Of a stretch of 64,000 nucleotides of DNA, positions 12,880-24,960 are shown piece by piece. Location: NCBI RefSeq assembly GCF_047948215.1, contig NC_134457.1, positions 86,817,398 to 86,881,397 on the forward strand, written 5' to 3'. This DNA is from Lycorma delicatula. Taxonomy: Eukaryota > Arthropoda > Insecta > Hemiptera > Fulgoridae. The stretch's first letter is position 1, and every line of letters begins with the position of its first letter. The translations under genes and the position numbers were made by a program. The notes beneath the pieces are model-generated. The model saw only the letters and a list, made by a program, of their open reading frames with translations. It was not told the DNA's origin and did not search any database.

Positions 12880-13868
12880 TTTCTTGACAAACTTCTGTAT
12901 TGCTTTTGTTGTTCTTTTTACTTCTTTGGGGCTGTCCTTAATTTGCTAAGCCACATCCAAATGCGGACAATTAATTTCTCACAAGAATGATTTTTATTTT
13001 GTAAACAATATTTTTCATCCATCCCCAGATATGAAAATCAAAAGGTGTTAGATCAGGCAATCTTGGTGGCCAGGAATGCTGAGCTCCATGACCAATCCAT
13101 TTCTCAGGGAAAAGATGATTTAAGTGAGTGGGAATGGCACAAGAGAAGAGGGGAGGCACGCCATCGTGCTGGAAGTATACTTTGTCTCAGCACTAGGGGA
13201 ACATCTTCAAATAGCTGTGCATTCTTCTTGAAGAAAGTGTAAGTAGACCTCGGCATTTGAACAATCCAAATAGCTGATTGTGAAGAAGGCCTTACCATAC
13301 ATAGAAGCTAAATCGGTGTTGAAAATGCCTTCGACCATTTCATGAGGATTTACTTCTGCTCATGTATGCTCACTGTGTAAGTTGTAAAGACCATCTTGAG
13401 CGAAATTTGCCTCATCGTAAACAAATATACTTGTAGTGGTGTCGATTTGTATTCCATCAGTTGCAGAACTGCAAGCGAAGCGGACTATCTCCTGGGTGTA
13501 GATATTGAACTGGCTGTTTAAGATATGAATAAAGCTTGTTTTGTTTGTGTCCTTCAAATTGAAAGTGAAACTCTGACCCACTTAGAAAGAAGTCATATAT
13601 TGGTGCCTCGACTGCGCTGAACTGCAAAGATAATATTTTTATCAATAACAGTATTGTGTTGGACAGATCATTTATAGCTGTTACAAATACTAGGTAGTGA
13701 ACCAATTTCCTGAAGATTGTGAAAAGTCACACTTGTTTTTGGATCTGGAATCCTGCGATTCGGAAAACATATTTCACATTCTACTGCAGCAGTTGTAGCA
13801 TTACCATTACACACACCCATATTGTATACTATATCAATGTATTCCTCTGTTCTAAATAAGTACGACAT
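12880..13868 (-). pseudogene. Transposase relic of element A (DUF4817-type N-terminus)
   Basis: It starts MSYLFRTEEYIDIVYNMGVC with CFPNRRIPDP following, the helix-turn-helix pattern of DUF4817-type mariner-like transposases. Decayed blocks follow: YLHPGDSPLRLQFCN, then FQHDGVPPLFSCAIPTHLNH (second catalytic Asp region, HDG) and WPPRLPDLTPFDFHIWG (third acidic motif region). At least five stops or frameshifts separate them. The original would have cut and pasted DNA through a DDE/D catalytic core. Confidence 0.85.
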
Positions 13869-13952
13869 TACTTCAATGGCAAACTAATCATGTTCATATT
13901 AAAATTCACACAAAACCTCTGCTAACAACAGCACAGTTCATAGTACCCGATA

Positions 13953-15235
13953 GAAAGATGCAACCCCTTTGTTTGACAACATGAATTTATTACAAAAAAT
14001 ATTAATGTTAATAAAATACTTATACAACAATATTCAAATTACCTTTAATAACTTTACAACAGAGGTTAAAAATGATTTCCTGTGATCCTGATACAGGTTT
14101 GTATAAGTTTCATAACATTTGCAGCCACTTTTCCTAATGTTTGAAATCTCACTTTCAATGTTAGCCTTCATTTTGTCATGTGTATGAGGATTGTTTTTAA
14201 AAACTACACTTTTTAAATACTCCCAAAGGAAAATTTCTGCTAGTGTAAAATCAGGGGATCTTGGAGATCACAGTCCTTTTGATATCAAATGGTGACCAAA
14301 AAATTTCCATAACATATCCAGTGATTCATTAGCAGTATGAATTAGACATGTTGAGTATCCTGCTGGAACCAACATCCTCATTTATGTAAATCTAAAATGG
14401 CAATAAACTGTTTGATTAAGTTGCGATAAACCACACCAGCAACAGATCTGTCAAAAAATAAAAGCCCCTACTACACAATGTCGGGAGATCGTACACCAAA
14501 CACCAATTTTACATGCATGAAATAGTCATTCATGAAATGTAAGAGGATTTTCAGCGCGCCATATTCGGCAGTTTTGGCTGTTAATGTAGCCATCCAAGTG
14601 AAACCATGCCTAATCGCTGAAATAAATACGATCCAAAATTTCATTACCATTGTTGTCATCAAGAGAACGAAACCAACAACAATACTGTAAATGTTTTCCA
14701 TGGTATACTTCTTTCAGTTCTTGAACGACACCAATACGATAAGCATGCAACTGTAATTTTTTAGTAGCCCTGAAAACTGTAGGGAGTGAAAGACCAGCCT
14801 CTGAAGATAACTTCACTCAAATGTTCTTTCACATCCTTCACAACTTCTACTGTTAACAGTGACAGTCGACCTGTGCTTTTCTGATCATATACACTCCCAA
14901 ACTCACAAAATTTATTAACACAATATTGTCGACTTATTAGGAACTGAAGAATTGGGAAATTTTATCCGAAACTCATCTTTCACTTGTTCGTATGATTTAT
15001 ACGCACAATAAATCTCAATAATAAACACACATTCATCCTTGGAAAACAACACAGTTAACACAATAGAGACGAATTTATACTGGTATAGCACTAGTACATA
15101 AGGACATTTCAACTGATACAAGCTGTTAACCTTGAGTATAGAGTTGTCAACTCACATGTAGGGAGAAATAAAATTTACCTATGAGTAACTTCTACCTTCG
15201 TAATCTTAGGGTTGTATCATTTTTGAAACACCAGT
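13953..15235 (-). mobile_element. Mariner-like transposon B, nested in A
   Basis: It interrupts A between the transposase 5' flank and the right arm; the copy at 45170-45200 shows the uninterrupted junction. TA lies at both edges (13951-13952 and 15236-15237). The ends share AAAGATGCAACCC and, inverted, AAATGATACAACCC, although the outermost bases do not match well. Length of about 1.28 kb is normal for mariner. Confidence 0.7.
14060..15121 (-). pseudogene. Transposase relic of element B
   Basis: The N-terminal part has FSKDECVFIIEIYCAYKSYE and FPNSSVPNKSTI. Then come SSEAGLSLPTVFRATKKLQL, IYFSD.AWFHLDGYINSQNC with a stop inside the first Asp motif, KIGVWCTISRH, and SPRSPDFTLAEIFLWEYLK for the third motif. 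The order matches Tc1/mariner-type transposases of about 350 residues. Several stops and frameshifts make it inactive. Confidence 0.85.
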
Positions 15236-15460
15236 TATTTAACGTACCTTACAGAATGATTTAAATACTAATACAGTGTTGTGTGTTGTTAATCAGCTGT
15301 TGTTTTTTCATTGCCAACTTTGAAATAATAATTTTTCAAATAATTTATTATATTTCTGTTATTAATAAAAAAAAGCATATTGTCTGTGTAATTTTTATTT
15401 TCTTATTTTTATTTTACAACTGTTGTGTAATTTTCAGTTTTTTAAATTTTTTAACAATAA

Positions 15461-17416
15461 CACTGGTCAACATAAAATTTGGAACTGAAAAGGGAGTAAG
15501 TGTTCTATAGAGTATTTTATATGCTGAATGTGAATATGTATTTCTAAACAACTTATCACGTAATGTTCTTACGTTACAACCCTTAAATTTATTTTTTCCA
15601 TCATTCGTGGAACAAACAATACAAATAAGTTAATATGTCTGTATGTTTGCTTATTTACATCTGATTTATATTGTGATGCATGTTGTAGACCTATATTTGA
15701 TACATAACACTTTAATGATGTCATTTCATGTCAAGTAAGACATGTACAGACGTGTTAGTGAGTCAAGTAATGAGTAATTAAATGTGATGAAATTTTCTTC
15801 AGTATGAGTTCAGCTTTTGGTATGACTTACTGTGTTCTTTAGTTGTGGTAGTGGTTTTATCATACATGATGTTGATTTACTGATTCCAACTGGTCCAACT
15901 TCTTGGAAAGAAATTTTTGATTCCTCAGAAGGCTCAACCCATGAATCTTTAACTTCAATAGATATTAATTACATTCCAAAAGAATCAAATACTGAACCTC
16001 ACCTAATCACACAAGCAGAACTGAGGACCCTAAGTCATGACTTGTATTTGTCAAAACAATATACAGAACACCTAGGTTCACATCTTAAAGAATGGAATTT
16101 ATTAAACAAGGATAACAATATTTCAGTACACAGAAACTGAGACGAAAATTTACTGAAATACTTTAGAAGAGATGGTTTAATTTGTTCCTACCATGATGTT
16201 AGAGGGCTGATGTCTGAACTGGACATTGAATTTATTATGTATGATTGGAGTTTATTTACGGACTCATCAAAAAGAAGCTTAAAGGCAGTGTTGTTACATA
16301 ACTTAAATAACTTTTCTTCTATATTGGTAGCACATGCTGTAGGAATGAAAGAAACATATGAAAATATGTCAAAAATTTTAAAAGCTATTGATGAACACTC
16401 ACGGCAAATGATTGCTAACCTGAAAGTGATAAGGCTTCTTCTCGGTCTCCAGAGTGGCTTTACAAAATATATGTATTTCTTGTATTTGTGGGATATTTGG
16501 GCTACAGATAAACACTACACAGTTAAAGACTGATGAAAAAGAAATCAGTTTACCCCAGGAAAGGAAAACATCAGTAATCACCTTGTCAAAGCAGATCGTA
16601 TGTATTATTTTACCACCTCTATAAATAAAACTAGGCCTGATGAACTTTGAAAAAGCATTAGATAAAGATGGAGACAGCTTTAATTATTTAGCTGAGGTAT
16701 TTAAACAATTAAGCAAAGCCGACTTAAAAGAGGGTATATTCATCGGGCCACAGATAAGAATATTAATTTGTGAAAATATATTTGATAGCAAACTGAATCC
16801 AAAAGAACTAGCAGCATGGAAGTCATTCAAAGATGTCATTACTGATTTTCTTGGAAACAAAAAAGCTGAAAATCATGATCAACCTATAAATGAACTCTTA
16901 GTGAACTACAAAAATTTAGGCTGTAGAATGTCATTGAAAATTAATTTTTTACATTCTCATTTGGATTTTTCTCTTTAAACATTAGGAACTTCATTTGTTC
17001 ATTAGGGACTTTTTCCCCTTTTTTTTGTTCCCTTTAAACTTGGATGACATCAGCAATAAACAAGGAGAAAGGTTTCACCAACATATTACAGATGGAACAA
17101 CATTATCAAGGCTGATGGGATGAATCTATGATGAGTGACTACTGCTGGATGATAAAAAGATGATAAAAAAATTTAAGATAAACACAAATGTCTGCAAAAT
17201 AAAGGTAGGAATTTCAATTGTAATTATTATTATTTTTGTATTCTATTATTTAAGACATTTCTCAATATTTTAAAATGGTCATAACTAAAAAAAAAGAAAA
17301 TATATCTGACGGTGACAAAGAAAAACTGACTTCACTTTAAAACAAGATTCAGCATAAAAAATCATTCTAATTCACCTATTTTTATCTCAGCTCCAATTTT
17401 TTTTTGTTGACCTATG
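15461..17416 (+). mobile_element. DNA transposon C, nested in A; CACTGG-type ends
   Basis: The left end CACTGGTCAACATAAAATTT (then GGAACTGA) and right end, inverted, CATAGGTCAACAAAAAAAAA (then ATTGGAGCTGAG) form terminal inverted repeats. TAA flanks both sides (15458-15460 and 17417-17419), a likely 3-bp target duplication. The second copy of A near 45400-45425 lacks the whole segment. Length is 1956 bases with one gene relic inside. Confidence 0.75.
15832..17190 (+). pseudogene. Conserved transposon-type protein relic in element C
   Basis: Three open stretches (15832-16137, 16210-16530, 16640-16975) are parts of one decayed protein. Blocks I recognise from a protein family widespread in insect genomes are RRDGLICSYHDVRGLMSEL, LFTDSSKRSLKAVLLHNLNN, LKVIRLLLGLQSGFTK, LKEGIFIGPQIR and, past 17040, NKQGERFHQ with DYCW-like sequence. 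A possible DDE reading is the Asp in FTDSS, an Asp now Asn before LKVI, and the Glu in GERFHQ. With CACTGG ends this would suit the CACTA/Mirage/Chapaev group; that is inference only. Confidence 0.7.
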
Positions 17417-17521
17417 TAATTTTGAACAGTAAATTTGTTATTACAAATTTTTCATATCACCAAAAAAAATTTGGTTTTTGTTTACCTTACATAAAATTTT
17501 TTTCTAACAAATGTAGTAATG

Positions 17522-17983
17522 TACTCTTTCTAAATAAAATTCAAATTTTTCTGACTTTTCTTCATTTTATTCAATTTATCTTACACTATTTTGTTCAGAA
17601 TTAAATTCTCTAAAAGTTAAGTTTCTTGTGCTTATTATCCATTTAACAAAGTTACTGTACGTCAAACATAAAAAAAATATCTCTTTTTATTGGTTTTCAT
17701 CCTAAATTTCTCAAAAACTACTGCATATATGGTTCTGGGACTTATTTCATTCAATTTTTCAGGTAAAGAATGTACAAAATCACTAATTCTGCTTCTTAAT
17801 TAAGAGTCTAAGAATTTCAGTACGACCTCATTTCACCAGGGTAGCAGAAATCAGAAAGAAATCTTTCATTAATCGTAACTTGCAAATGAAGCATTTTAGG
17901 ACATATGTTATGTAAACTTTTTCCATTATTTTCACTAGTAAAGTAGGTTATGAAAGTCCTGGGAGAACTTCCTGATACACTGT
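17522..17983 (-). repeat. Right terminal inverted repeat of transposon A
   Basis: It is the inverted partner of 12347-12812, ending ACTTTCATAACCTAC / GTCCTGGGAGAACTTCCTGA on the plus strand near 17958-17974. Divergence between the two arms shows that the insertion is old. Confidence 0.85.
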
Positions 17984-18122
17984 GTATATTCCAACTTTGA
18001 CCTGATTTTCAACCCCAAAAGACAAGGGGTATGATGGTACAATTTTTTTTTTCCTGATTAACACTACACCAAATATGCTGATTTATTGAAGTAAGTAATT
18101 ATTTCAATAAATAAATAAACTT

Positions 18123-18151
18123 CTTTGGAGCTTAAAATTTAAGCTCCAAAG
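18123..18151. repeat. Perfect 14-bp palindrome
   Basis: CTTTGGAGCTTAAA and its exact reverse complement are separated by one base. It sits in unclassified repeat-like sequence between transposon A and the 18.6-kb repeat. Confidence 0.8.
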
Positions 18152-18599
18152 GACAAGGGTTGAAAGGGATTCCTCCCCATTTTATTTGTATTAATGTTGA
18201 TGATGTGGGAAATTTAAAAGAAAAGATTAAACTTCTAACTTTTTCAAACTTCTAATTTTTTATCTGTTTTCCAGGTTGTGACTAATATTTAAAAATGTTG
18301 TATATGGTGACTGTCAAGAAGGGGAATCAAATGGGACTCAAATTTTTTGGCAGTTACTCTGAATACAATGTCATTTTGGTGATTAAAATATCACTTGGTC
18401 AGGAGGGTTAACTAGTACTCAAAATGTTTTACTAAGAATTTTGATATTTTCCCAATTGTACTTTTAAATCTGCATAATTTTTAAGTTAAAAATGTCATAA
18501 GATCAAGGGGGTGAAAATGGACTAAAACATTTTTGCTAACATTTTGATTTTTTCAAAATTATACTCTAAATAATGAATAATTAACTAATTCATATTTTA

Positions 18600-19317
18600 A
18601 AAACCCTATGGCATAATTAAAATAAAAATCTGATGTGGACACCACACAACTTCCTTGTACGCTTATTAAATTGCATATACACACATTTTTTAAAGTGAAA
18701 AGTACATAAAACTTTATTTTAATTATAACTACTGATATTTTTTCTATTTTTTATTTTTTTATTATTATATTATTTATCATAAAACGCTTTTACAATCAGA
18801 CATTAATAATTATTAATAAATCAATATAATTAAATTAAAAAAAAAAAAAAAAAAGAAGGAGAGGAAGTGATTCGAACAGATGTTCCTTCCCTTGCAAGTT
18901 CCAAATATTTCATTATTAAAATTTTATTTGGCTCTAACTCTGGAACCAATGAAAATAAGTACCACTTATGATATATAATTGAAAAGCTCTCAATGAGAGC
19001 TTATTACTGCAATTAAGAAAAAGTCCAAAATCCAATTTTTTGGGGGATTTGGGGTTTTTTGGACACTTTTGGTCCAGTTGATTGCAATCAATAGGGAGAG
19101 GAGTGCACAACTAGATGTTACAATAGTCCTAAATCCAAAACATCCTACAGCTAATTTTTTAGAGTTCTGCGAGATACATACATACGTACGTATGTACAGA
19201 TGTCATGCCGAAACTAGTTAAAATGGATTCAGGATGGTCAAAATGGATACTTCCATTGAAATCTAAAACTGAAATGTTTTGCAATCACAATACTTCCTTT
19301 ACTTTGTACAAGGAAGT
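18600..19317 (+). repeat. ACTTCCTTGTAC-family interspersed repeat, copy 1
   Basis: It starts near GATGTGGACACC and ends with the terminal hairpin ACTTCCTTTACTTTGTACAA/GGAAGT. It carries an A-rich run at 18835-18854, CCAATGAAAATAAGTACCAC, and GTGCACAACTAGATGTTACA. Related copies are at 24319-24485 (inverted, one end only) and 50495-51000. It is non-coding, perhaps a non-autonomous DNA element. ACTTCCTTGTAC also occurs near the left end (18649), facing the right end, so these could be inverted termini. Confidence 0.7.
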
Positions 19318-20197
19318 AAAAAATTTGTAAAGGACAAAGCCGAGAAAGTTACATTGCTTTATTTTTATTCAATAATTAATTACCTTTAAGTTGTTTATTC
19401 AATAATTACCTTAGAAACTTTTTTTTTTAATAGAATAAACAACTCATCACATGAAAATCATAAAATAAAATCTTAATATGTTAAATTCTTCTCTAAAAAT
19501 AGGTGAAAACATAAATTTTCCATAAACTTGATGAATAATTGGGAAGCATTTCCTTATGTTACCTCATAAAAAAATTTTTTGTATGTCTAATTTTTTTTTA
19601 GAAACAATTAAATTCATTTATTACACGTTAATGCGTAAAATAACAAATACGGTAGTACATGAAATAAGTAATATAAGCACTGAATCAGACAACATATAAA
19701 AAATAAGCATTTCTTTATGAATCAAAATAATATAATTTGATATAAACTGCTAGAGTTTCTCAATGGCCAACCCTCACAGATCATAAGTCTTAAAATATAT
19801 GGTAAATAAATCATTTTACATTAATGTATGAATTAAAACATTCATGTTATAAAACATAAAATTTACTCTATTTTTTTGACGTTTCTTCAGAATTTTTTAA
19901 ATTGATCCTTCTTTTTTGCAAGTAGTTTTTTATTCAAAAGTATTTTAACAGAATTTTATAATAATGTTGTGACATTTTAATAAAAGCAGGTAGGGCTAAA
20001 CTTATACTAAAATGTTTCCTTTATCTTTTAGTAAAATGGAATTGATTTAAGAAAATAAATAAGTACAAATAAATGACTGACTGATCTTATATTAAGTAAG
20101 ACTTATAATAACATAACTAAGACAATAGCATTTTTAAAAAAAACTGTATTTGAATATTTTTACCTAGAGAAAATATAGTTACTAAAAACAAACTCAC

Positions 20198-20278
20198 CTT
20201 GTATGGTAAGGTTAATCGTTCAATATCCCTGATGTTAACATCAGTTCCTGCGATGCCTAATAGGTCAGCACTTTTTGT
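20198..20278 (-). CDS. alpha-2/delta exon i: Cache domain
   Basis: This 81-base, 27-codon exon (residues 465-491), phase 0 at both ends, has acceptor GTTGCAG and donor AAG|GTGAGT, a near-consensus site. It encodes ADLLGIAGTDVNIRDIERL, the conserved LLGxxGTDV block of the Cache domain. Confidence 0.94.
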
Positions 20279-23200
20279 CTGCAACAGATTCACTTTATTA
20301 AGGTACATTATTTTAGTTTCATGTAAGGTACGTTTTAAAAATTCTAGAATCTTACATATAAATGCAAACTTGTTTTAATGATGAATATTGGTTAAGCAAA
20401 ATGGTTAATAATAAAAACTTGCTAATTGAACAAACAGACCTGTTATAATATTTAGCCATATTAACAATGGTTAAATAATTATAAGTGTTTCAGGGTTCAA
20501 GTAGAAATCAGATAAACAATATTGCTGAATTTCAAAAAAATATTACCACAGATCCAGAAAAGATTGGAAAATAACATCTAATCGGTCAAATGACAGATGA
20601 TTTGGAAAACAATGACTTATCAAAAGTAAAATAAACAATAAATAATATATGTAGGCATATATTGTTCTCTTCATGACAGAGAATAGTATATTAACTTACT
20701 AATATTATCCTATTTTTTTAATTTCTTGATAGCTGTTAAATGTAATATCCAGGGTTGCTTTCTTAAAAGAAAATGATGTTTACACTCAATCCTTGAGGTG
20801 AAAAGAGTGAATATGTCACTTATACAGCCTTTACTTGGAGTAAATTTAACATACTGTTGTGCAGCAGTGCGATAGATTCAATGAAAAAGATAATAAATTT
20901 TTTCACAGGAAAGATTTTCATAAATATTCCTGGGTACAGCTTCTTTTTATGTAATTATAACTATTGCAGGCTAATTATTTCAGCCACTGTAGTAATGACA
21001 TTGGTAGATATTATACAAACTGTGCCTCAGATCCAAGCATGACGATAATCTACCCTGTTCTTTCAAGACAATATCACTCATTTGAATTGATCATCAACTA
21101 TTTCTACCCGCCTCCTTTCCTAATTTTTAATCTCTTCTTTTGTTGATAGTATCTTGGAAATTGGCTCAGCTGCTGCACTGATTCCATATCCATTCCCGCG
21201 CTGACCCTATTTAGTAGCTATTGAGAGGACTGTTTTTGTAAAGGGGCAGTAACTCTAGTTTTGGGTTACCATTATAAAAGTATTTTCAAAAAAATTGCTT
21301 CTAAACATTCACAGTAAGAAACAAAATGAAAAACATGAAATTTGGTGAAACATGAACTGGCCCAGTTAATATCAAAAGAAATCCTCTCAAGGTCAGGATG
21401 GTTAGTCATACAAATTCAGCACATTTATACTGCACTCATTGTACAATAATTTTCAACTGTAAATGAATCCTCTGAAAATTGATTCTTGAATGTATCTATG
21501 ACAATATTCTTCATGCACAGTAATAATATGTATATTTGAAATAAATTTTGTCAACAATACTAAAAAAAAAACTTCAGATGTTACTAGTAAATAAGTGTAA
21601 CTTACTAACCACTTGGAAAAGAATTTATCTTGTACCATATTAAACCTTGCTCTTTTCTATTACTTTTGTTTCAACTTATTTGAATAAAACGTTTAAGTAT
21701 TGTGGCAAATTATAAAATAAAGAGTGCCCTTTTTGCCTGTGTTTAAGGTAATGTAATTTGAACATTACATAAATTTGTTAATAGATTAAAAAAACAGTGT
21801 TTAAACAAATATAAATGAAAGTTTTATGTTAAGTTTTTCTAATTTTCAATATCAATGCTATTTTAAAAAAATATATATATAATACTACTTCAATTTTTGT
21901 TATATAGGAATTTTTTTTTCACTGAATTACGCTTATTGAAACTAAAATATGATATTTATATAATTTTCATTAACAAGATGAATAATGGTCATGAAAGAAA
22001 GAAGAATTTTAATTAAAAATGTTGGCAATTTCTGTTTTTAGCCAAGGCAAATTGAGCTACTTCAGATTGCTTTACAATGGAACTGCTGTACAAAAAAGTA
22101 CTACACCTATAGTACATTTCAAGCTTAATGTAGTAACTGTATTCTTTCCTAACAGTTGGAGGTGGTCCCATCTATTTTAATTGAACAATTTATTTTTTCA
22201 CTATCTTTTTTCAAACTGTTGTTAACTGAAATCATGGACATACTGTAGTAAAATTATTATAACACACAGTTCAGTGAAAAAGATTTCCACATTTACTAAG
22301 AGCTAAATGTTTTTTTAATTAATGGTTGACATATTCAAAACAAATTATCTGAAAAAAATGTTAAAACTCTTCTTAAAAAATATTTAACATTAAATATTTA
22401 TGTAAGCTAATAAAAAATTTATGGAATATTGAAACTGCTGTCAGGCAAAAAATAAAGTTCTTCTTGTGAATTTTTTTGTAAATGAAACAGACTTTCTCCG
22501 AATAAATTCCATTTCATAGAATAATCCAAAAAAGGTTTAATAAATGTACAAAACTCAATTTTTTCCATTAAGTGATTTGTAAGATATAATCTTTAAAAGA
22601 AACTTTTTACTTTCATTAAAATTATAGTCTAAAGTACATTGTAAGATAACTTCCTATTTTAAACTGCTAATGACTTTTTTAATTACTAGCTTTAACAAAA
22701 TAAGTTTGTTTTTTCAGCTAACAATGATATAAAATTATTTGTGACAGTAGAATTCAATATACAGGCATCATAATTTTCCACAAGTTTCTGTAAATGTTTG
22801 GGAATGTATCAAGCTGATTTCAATATGAAGTAGGATAGTACAGATCAGAACCTGCAGAATCCTTTCCTTCAAGTGATTAAAGGTTCAAGGTCGATGCGAT
22901 AAACCAAATTCCTCACTTCTACTAGAAAAAGTTACCAGTAAGAACTCTGTACAAGCCATTCATGTTGACCCAGCTAACATTCTAGAAACTGTAAAACTAA
23001 GCAAAAGACAGTAAAAGTAAATATGATAGAGCACTATCTTGTGTGAATTTAAAGTCAATGTGGTTGACCTAAAAAGCCAAACATTGGTTAATATGTTTAA
23101 ATACAAATCTGCACTTGTTGTTTTCAGAGTAAGAAATGAGGACTTACTTTTTAACTATACTGTAACAATTTATTTTAATTGTAAGAGTAAGAAATATGTA

Positions 23201-23420
23201 ATTTCACTGAAGATCTATTTTAAATAAAATGAAAGTACTTTTGTTGAACCCTTTTATTAATGATGGATTTGGTAGATAAAAATATTTTAAATTGATATAT
23301 ACCCTTTTTTGTATCATGGTATACATAAAATAAAATTGTAAATAATCTTCATATAAAGACTATGCAATTCATGATATTAAACACTAGATATTAAGCAGAA
23401 ATAGTAAAAAAAATTCTTAC
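20279..23420 (-). other. Intron between exons h and i
   Basis: It is AT-rich throughout. I see no exon, RNA gene or named element. 20720-21250 is a little richer in G and C but has no coding signal that I recognise. Confidence 0.65.
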
Positions 23421-23519
23421 TTCGTTATTTTTATTCTTTTTCTTGTCATAAGCAGGTCCAGAAACAGCTGTCATCATTCTATATTCCTGAAAATCTGTTC
23501 TTGGTTTGCCCATTTCATC
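23421..23519 (-). CDS. alpha-2/delta exon h: start of Cache region
   Basis: This 99-base, 33-codon exon (residues 432-464), phase 0 at both ends, has acceptor TTTTTACAG and donor GAA|GTAAGA. It reads YRMMTAVSGPAYDKKKN, matching the strand that opens the Cache-like domain in alpha-2/delta proteins, followed by a lysine/asparagine-rich loop. Confidence 0.9.
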
Positions 23520-24318
23520 CTGTAAAAAGATATAATTAAATTGACTGATTATTTTTAAAAGGCCTGATAATAACAATGACTAAATTAAGCAGAAAATGTG
23601 TAAAGATTTATTGCTTACTTTTCCCCTCTTAACTGCATACTTATTTTGAATATAATAAACTTGAAAAAAGTTGGAATGAGACTGATGTATTAGAAAAACT
23701 CTATCTCATATATTTGAACTGGTTAATTTTTTAAACAGAGTTGAAAAGTAGACAAGAATAAAAATGCAGAACAATATATAAGCAATTGCAATGTAAAAAC
23801 ACATTAGTACATTATATAAATTCACTCCTAACTGTATATGTAATTTCTTCATCTTCCCTTTACTTACTTTTACAAATAAATTAATGCGATTACAGATGAT
23901 GAAATATATGCAATAAAAATTTATCAGGTACAATAGAAAAAATAATTCCACTTTGCAGTAATAAGATTTCACATCAGTGTGGCACGGTGACAAAATTGTT
24001 ATCATTATCAATATAATTTGTGAACATTATTATCAATAATATTATTATTGATATATATAAAAGAGATCATATATGATCATAATATATAAAAGAGAAACAG
24101 AAAAATATATGCTGAGATATTTTTATAAAATTTAAATTATTTAATAAAAATGTTAAATAGCAATTCTGGAAGTTTAAATAATTTTAAATCCTAAAACAGT
24201 TATTGGATTTGGAGTTCTCTTAACTGATAATGAATTATTGATTTCACATTATTGTAAGTTTATAAATATTATTATTATTTATTACTAATAATGCTATAAA
24301 ATAATTATTTATTATTTT

Positions 24319-24485
24319 TACTTCCTTGTACAAAGTAAAGGAAGTATTGTGATTGTAAAAAATATAGGTTTCAGATTTCAATGGAAATATCCATTTTGAC
24401 CATCCCTGATTCCATTTTGACTAGTTTGGGCATGATGTCTGTACGTATGTATCTTGCATAACTCAAAATGATTAGCCATAGCCTT
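24319..24485 (-). repeat. ACTTCCTTGTAC-family repeat, copy 2 (one end)
   Basis: It starts TACTTCCTTGTACAAAGTAA/AGGAAGTATTGTGATTG and continues with ATCCATTTTGACCATCCCTG. It is the reverse complement of about 19150-19317. The rest of the element is missing. Confidence 0.75.
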
Positions 24486-24934
24486 ATAAATACAGAGTAA
24501 TATAAACAATTATTAGCAACAGTAGTATTGTTATATTACAAAGCAATCAGCTAACTCTATTTTTGAAGATAAGTCAGTCAAAATAAGTAGATAAGTTACA
24601 GACTTTAGTTTAATAAACAAGATATTCTCTTTCAAAGATGTAAGATTTCCATTACCTAGGACATTGATAGTAAGAAAAATGTATTAAATAAATAATAAAT
24701 TTTAATAACATTAACTACTGTATTTTATATTAAGAATAATTATGACTTAAATGTTTAATTTCATATTCTAATATATACTGTAATATATGCATGTAGAGGG
24801 CAGAATAACTTTGTTTTTACTAGTTTAAGTACCCATGGTTTACATGGGCTAATACTGGAATTATTTTTATGATTAATTTACCATGTTAGCTGTAAGCTTG
24901 CCTATGGAAGTATGAACTGGAAATTTTGTATGAA

Positions 24935-24960
24935 CACTTTGTCACACTTGTGACAAAGTG
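24935..24960. repeat. Hairpin, 11-bp perfect stem
   Basis: CACTTTGTCAC and GTGACAAAGTG enclose the loop ACTT. The function is unknown; the surroundings look like old repeat sequence. Confidence 0.8.

Larger units (their letters stand above)
12347..17983 (-). mobile_element. DNA transposon A with ~465-bp inverted repeats (contains B and C)
   Basis: The ends share ATCAC/AGGAAGTTCTCCCAGGACTTTCATAACC and remain matched for about 465 bases in inverted orientation (12347-12812 and 17522-17983). Inside are a minus-strand transposase relic (12880-13868) and two further elements, B (13953-15235) and C (15461-17416). Removing B and C leaves about 2.4 kb. A shorter relative at 44636-47785 lacks both, which supports the nesting. 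Confidence 0.82.
11198..20197 (-). other. Intron between exons i and j (9.0 kb, the longest complete one)
   Basis: It holds the nested transposon cluster at 12347-17983 and an ACTTCCTTGTAC-type repeat at 18600-19317. 11198-12346, 17990-18600 and 19320-20197 have no recognised gene; 11880-12340 reads like a dispersed repeat but no second copy was found here. Confidence 0.8.
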
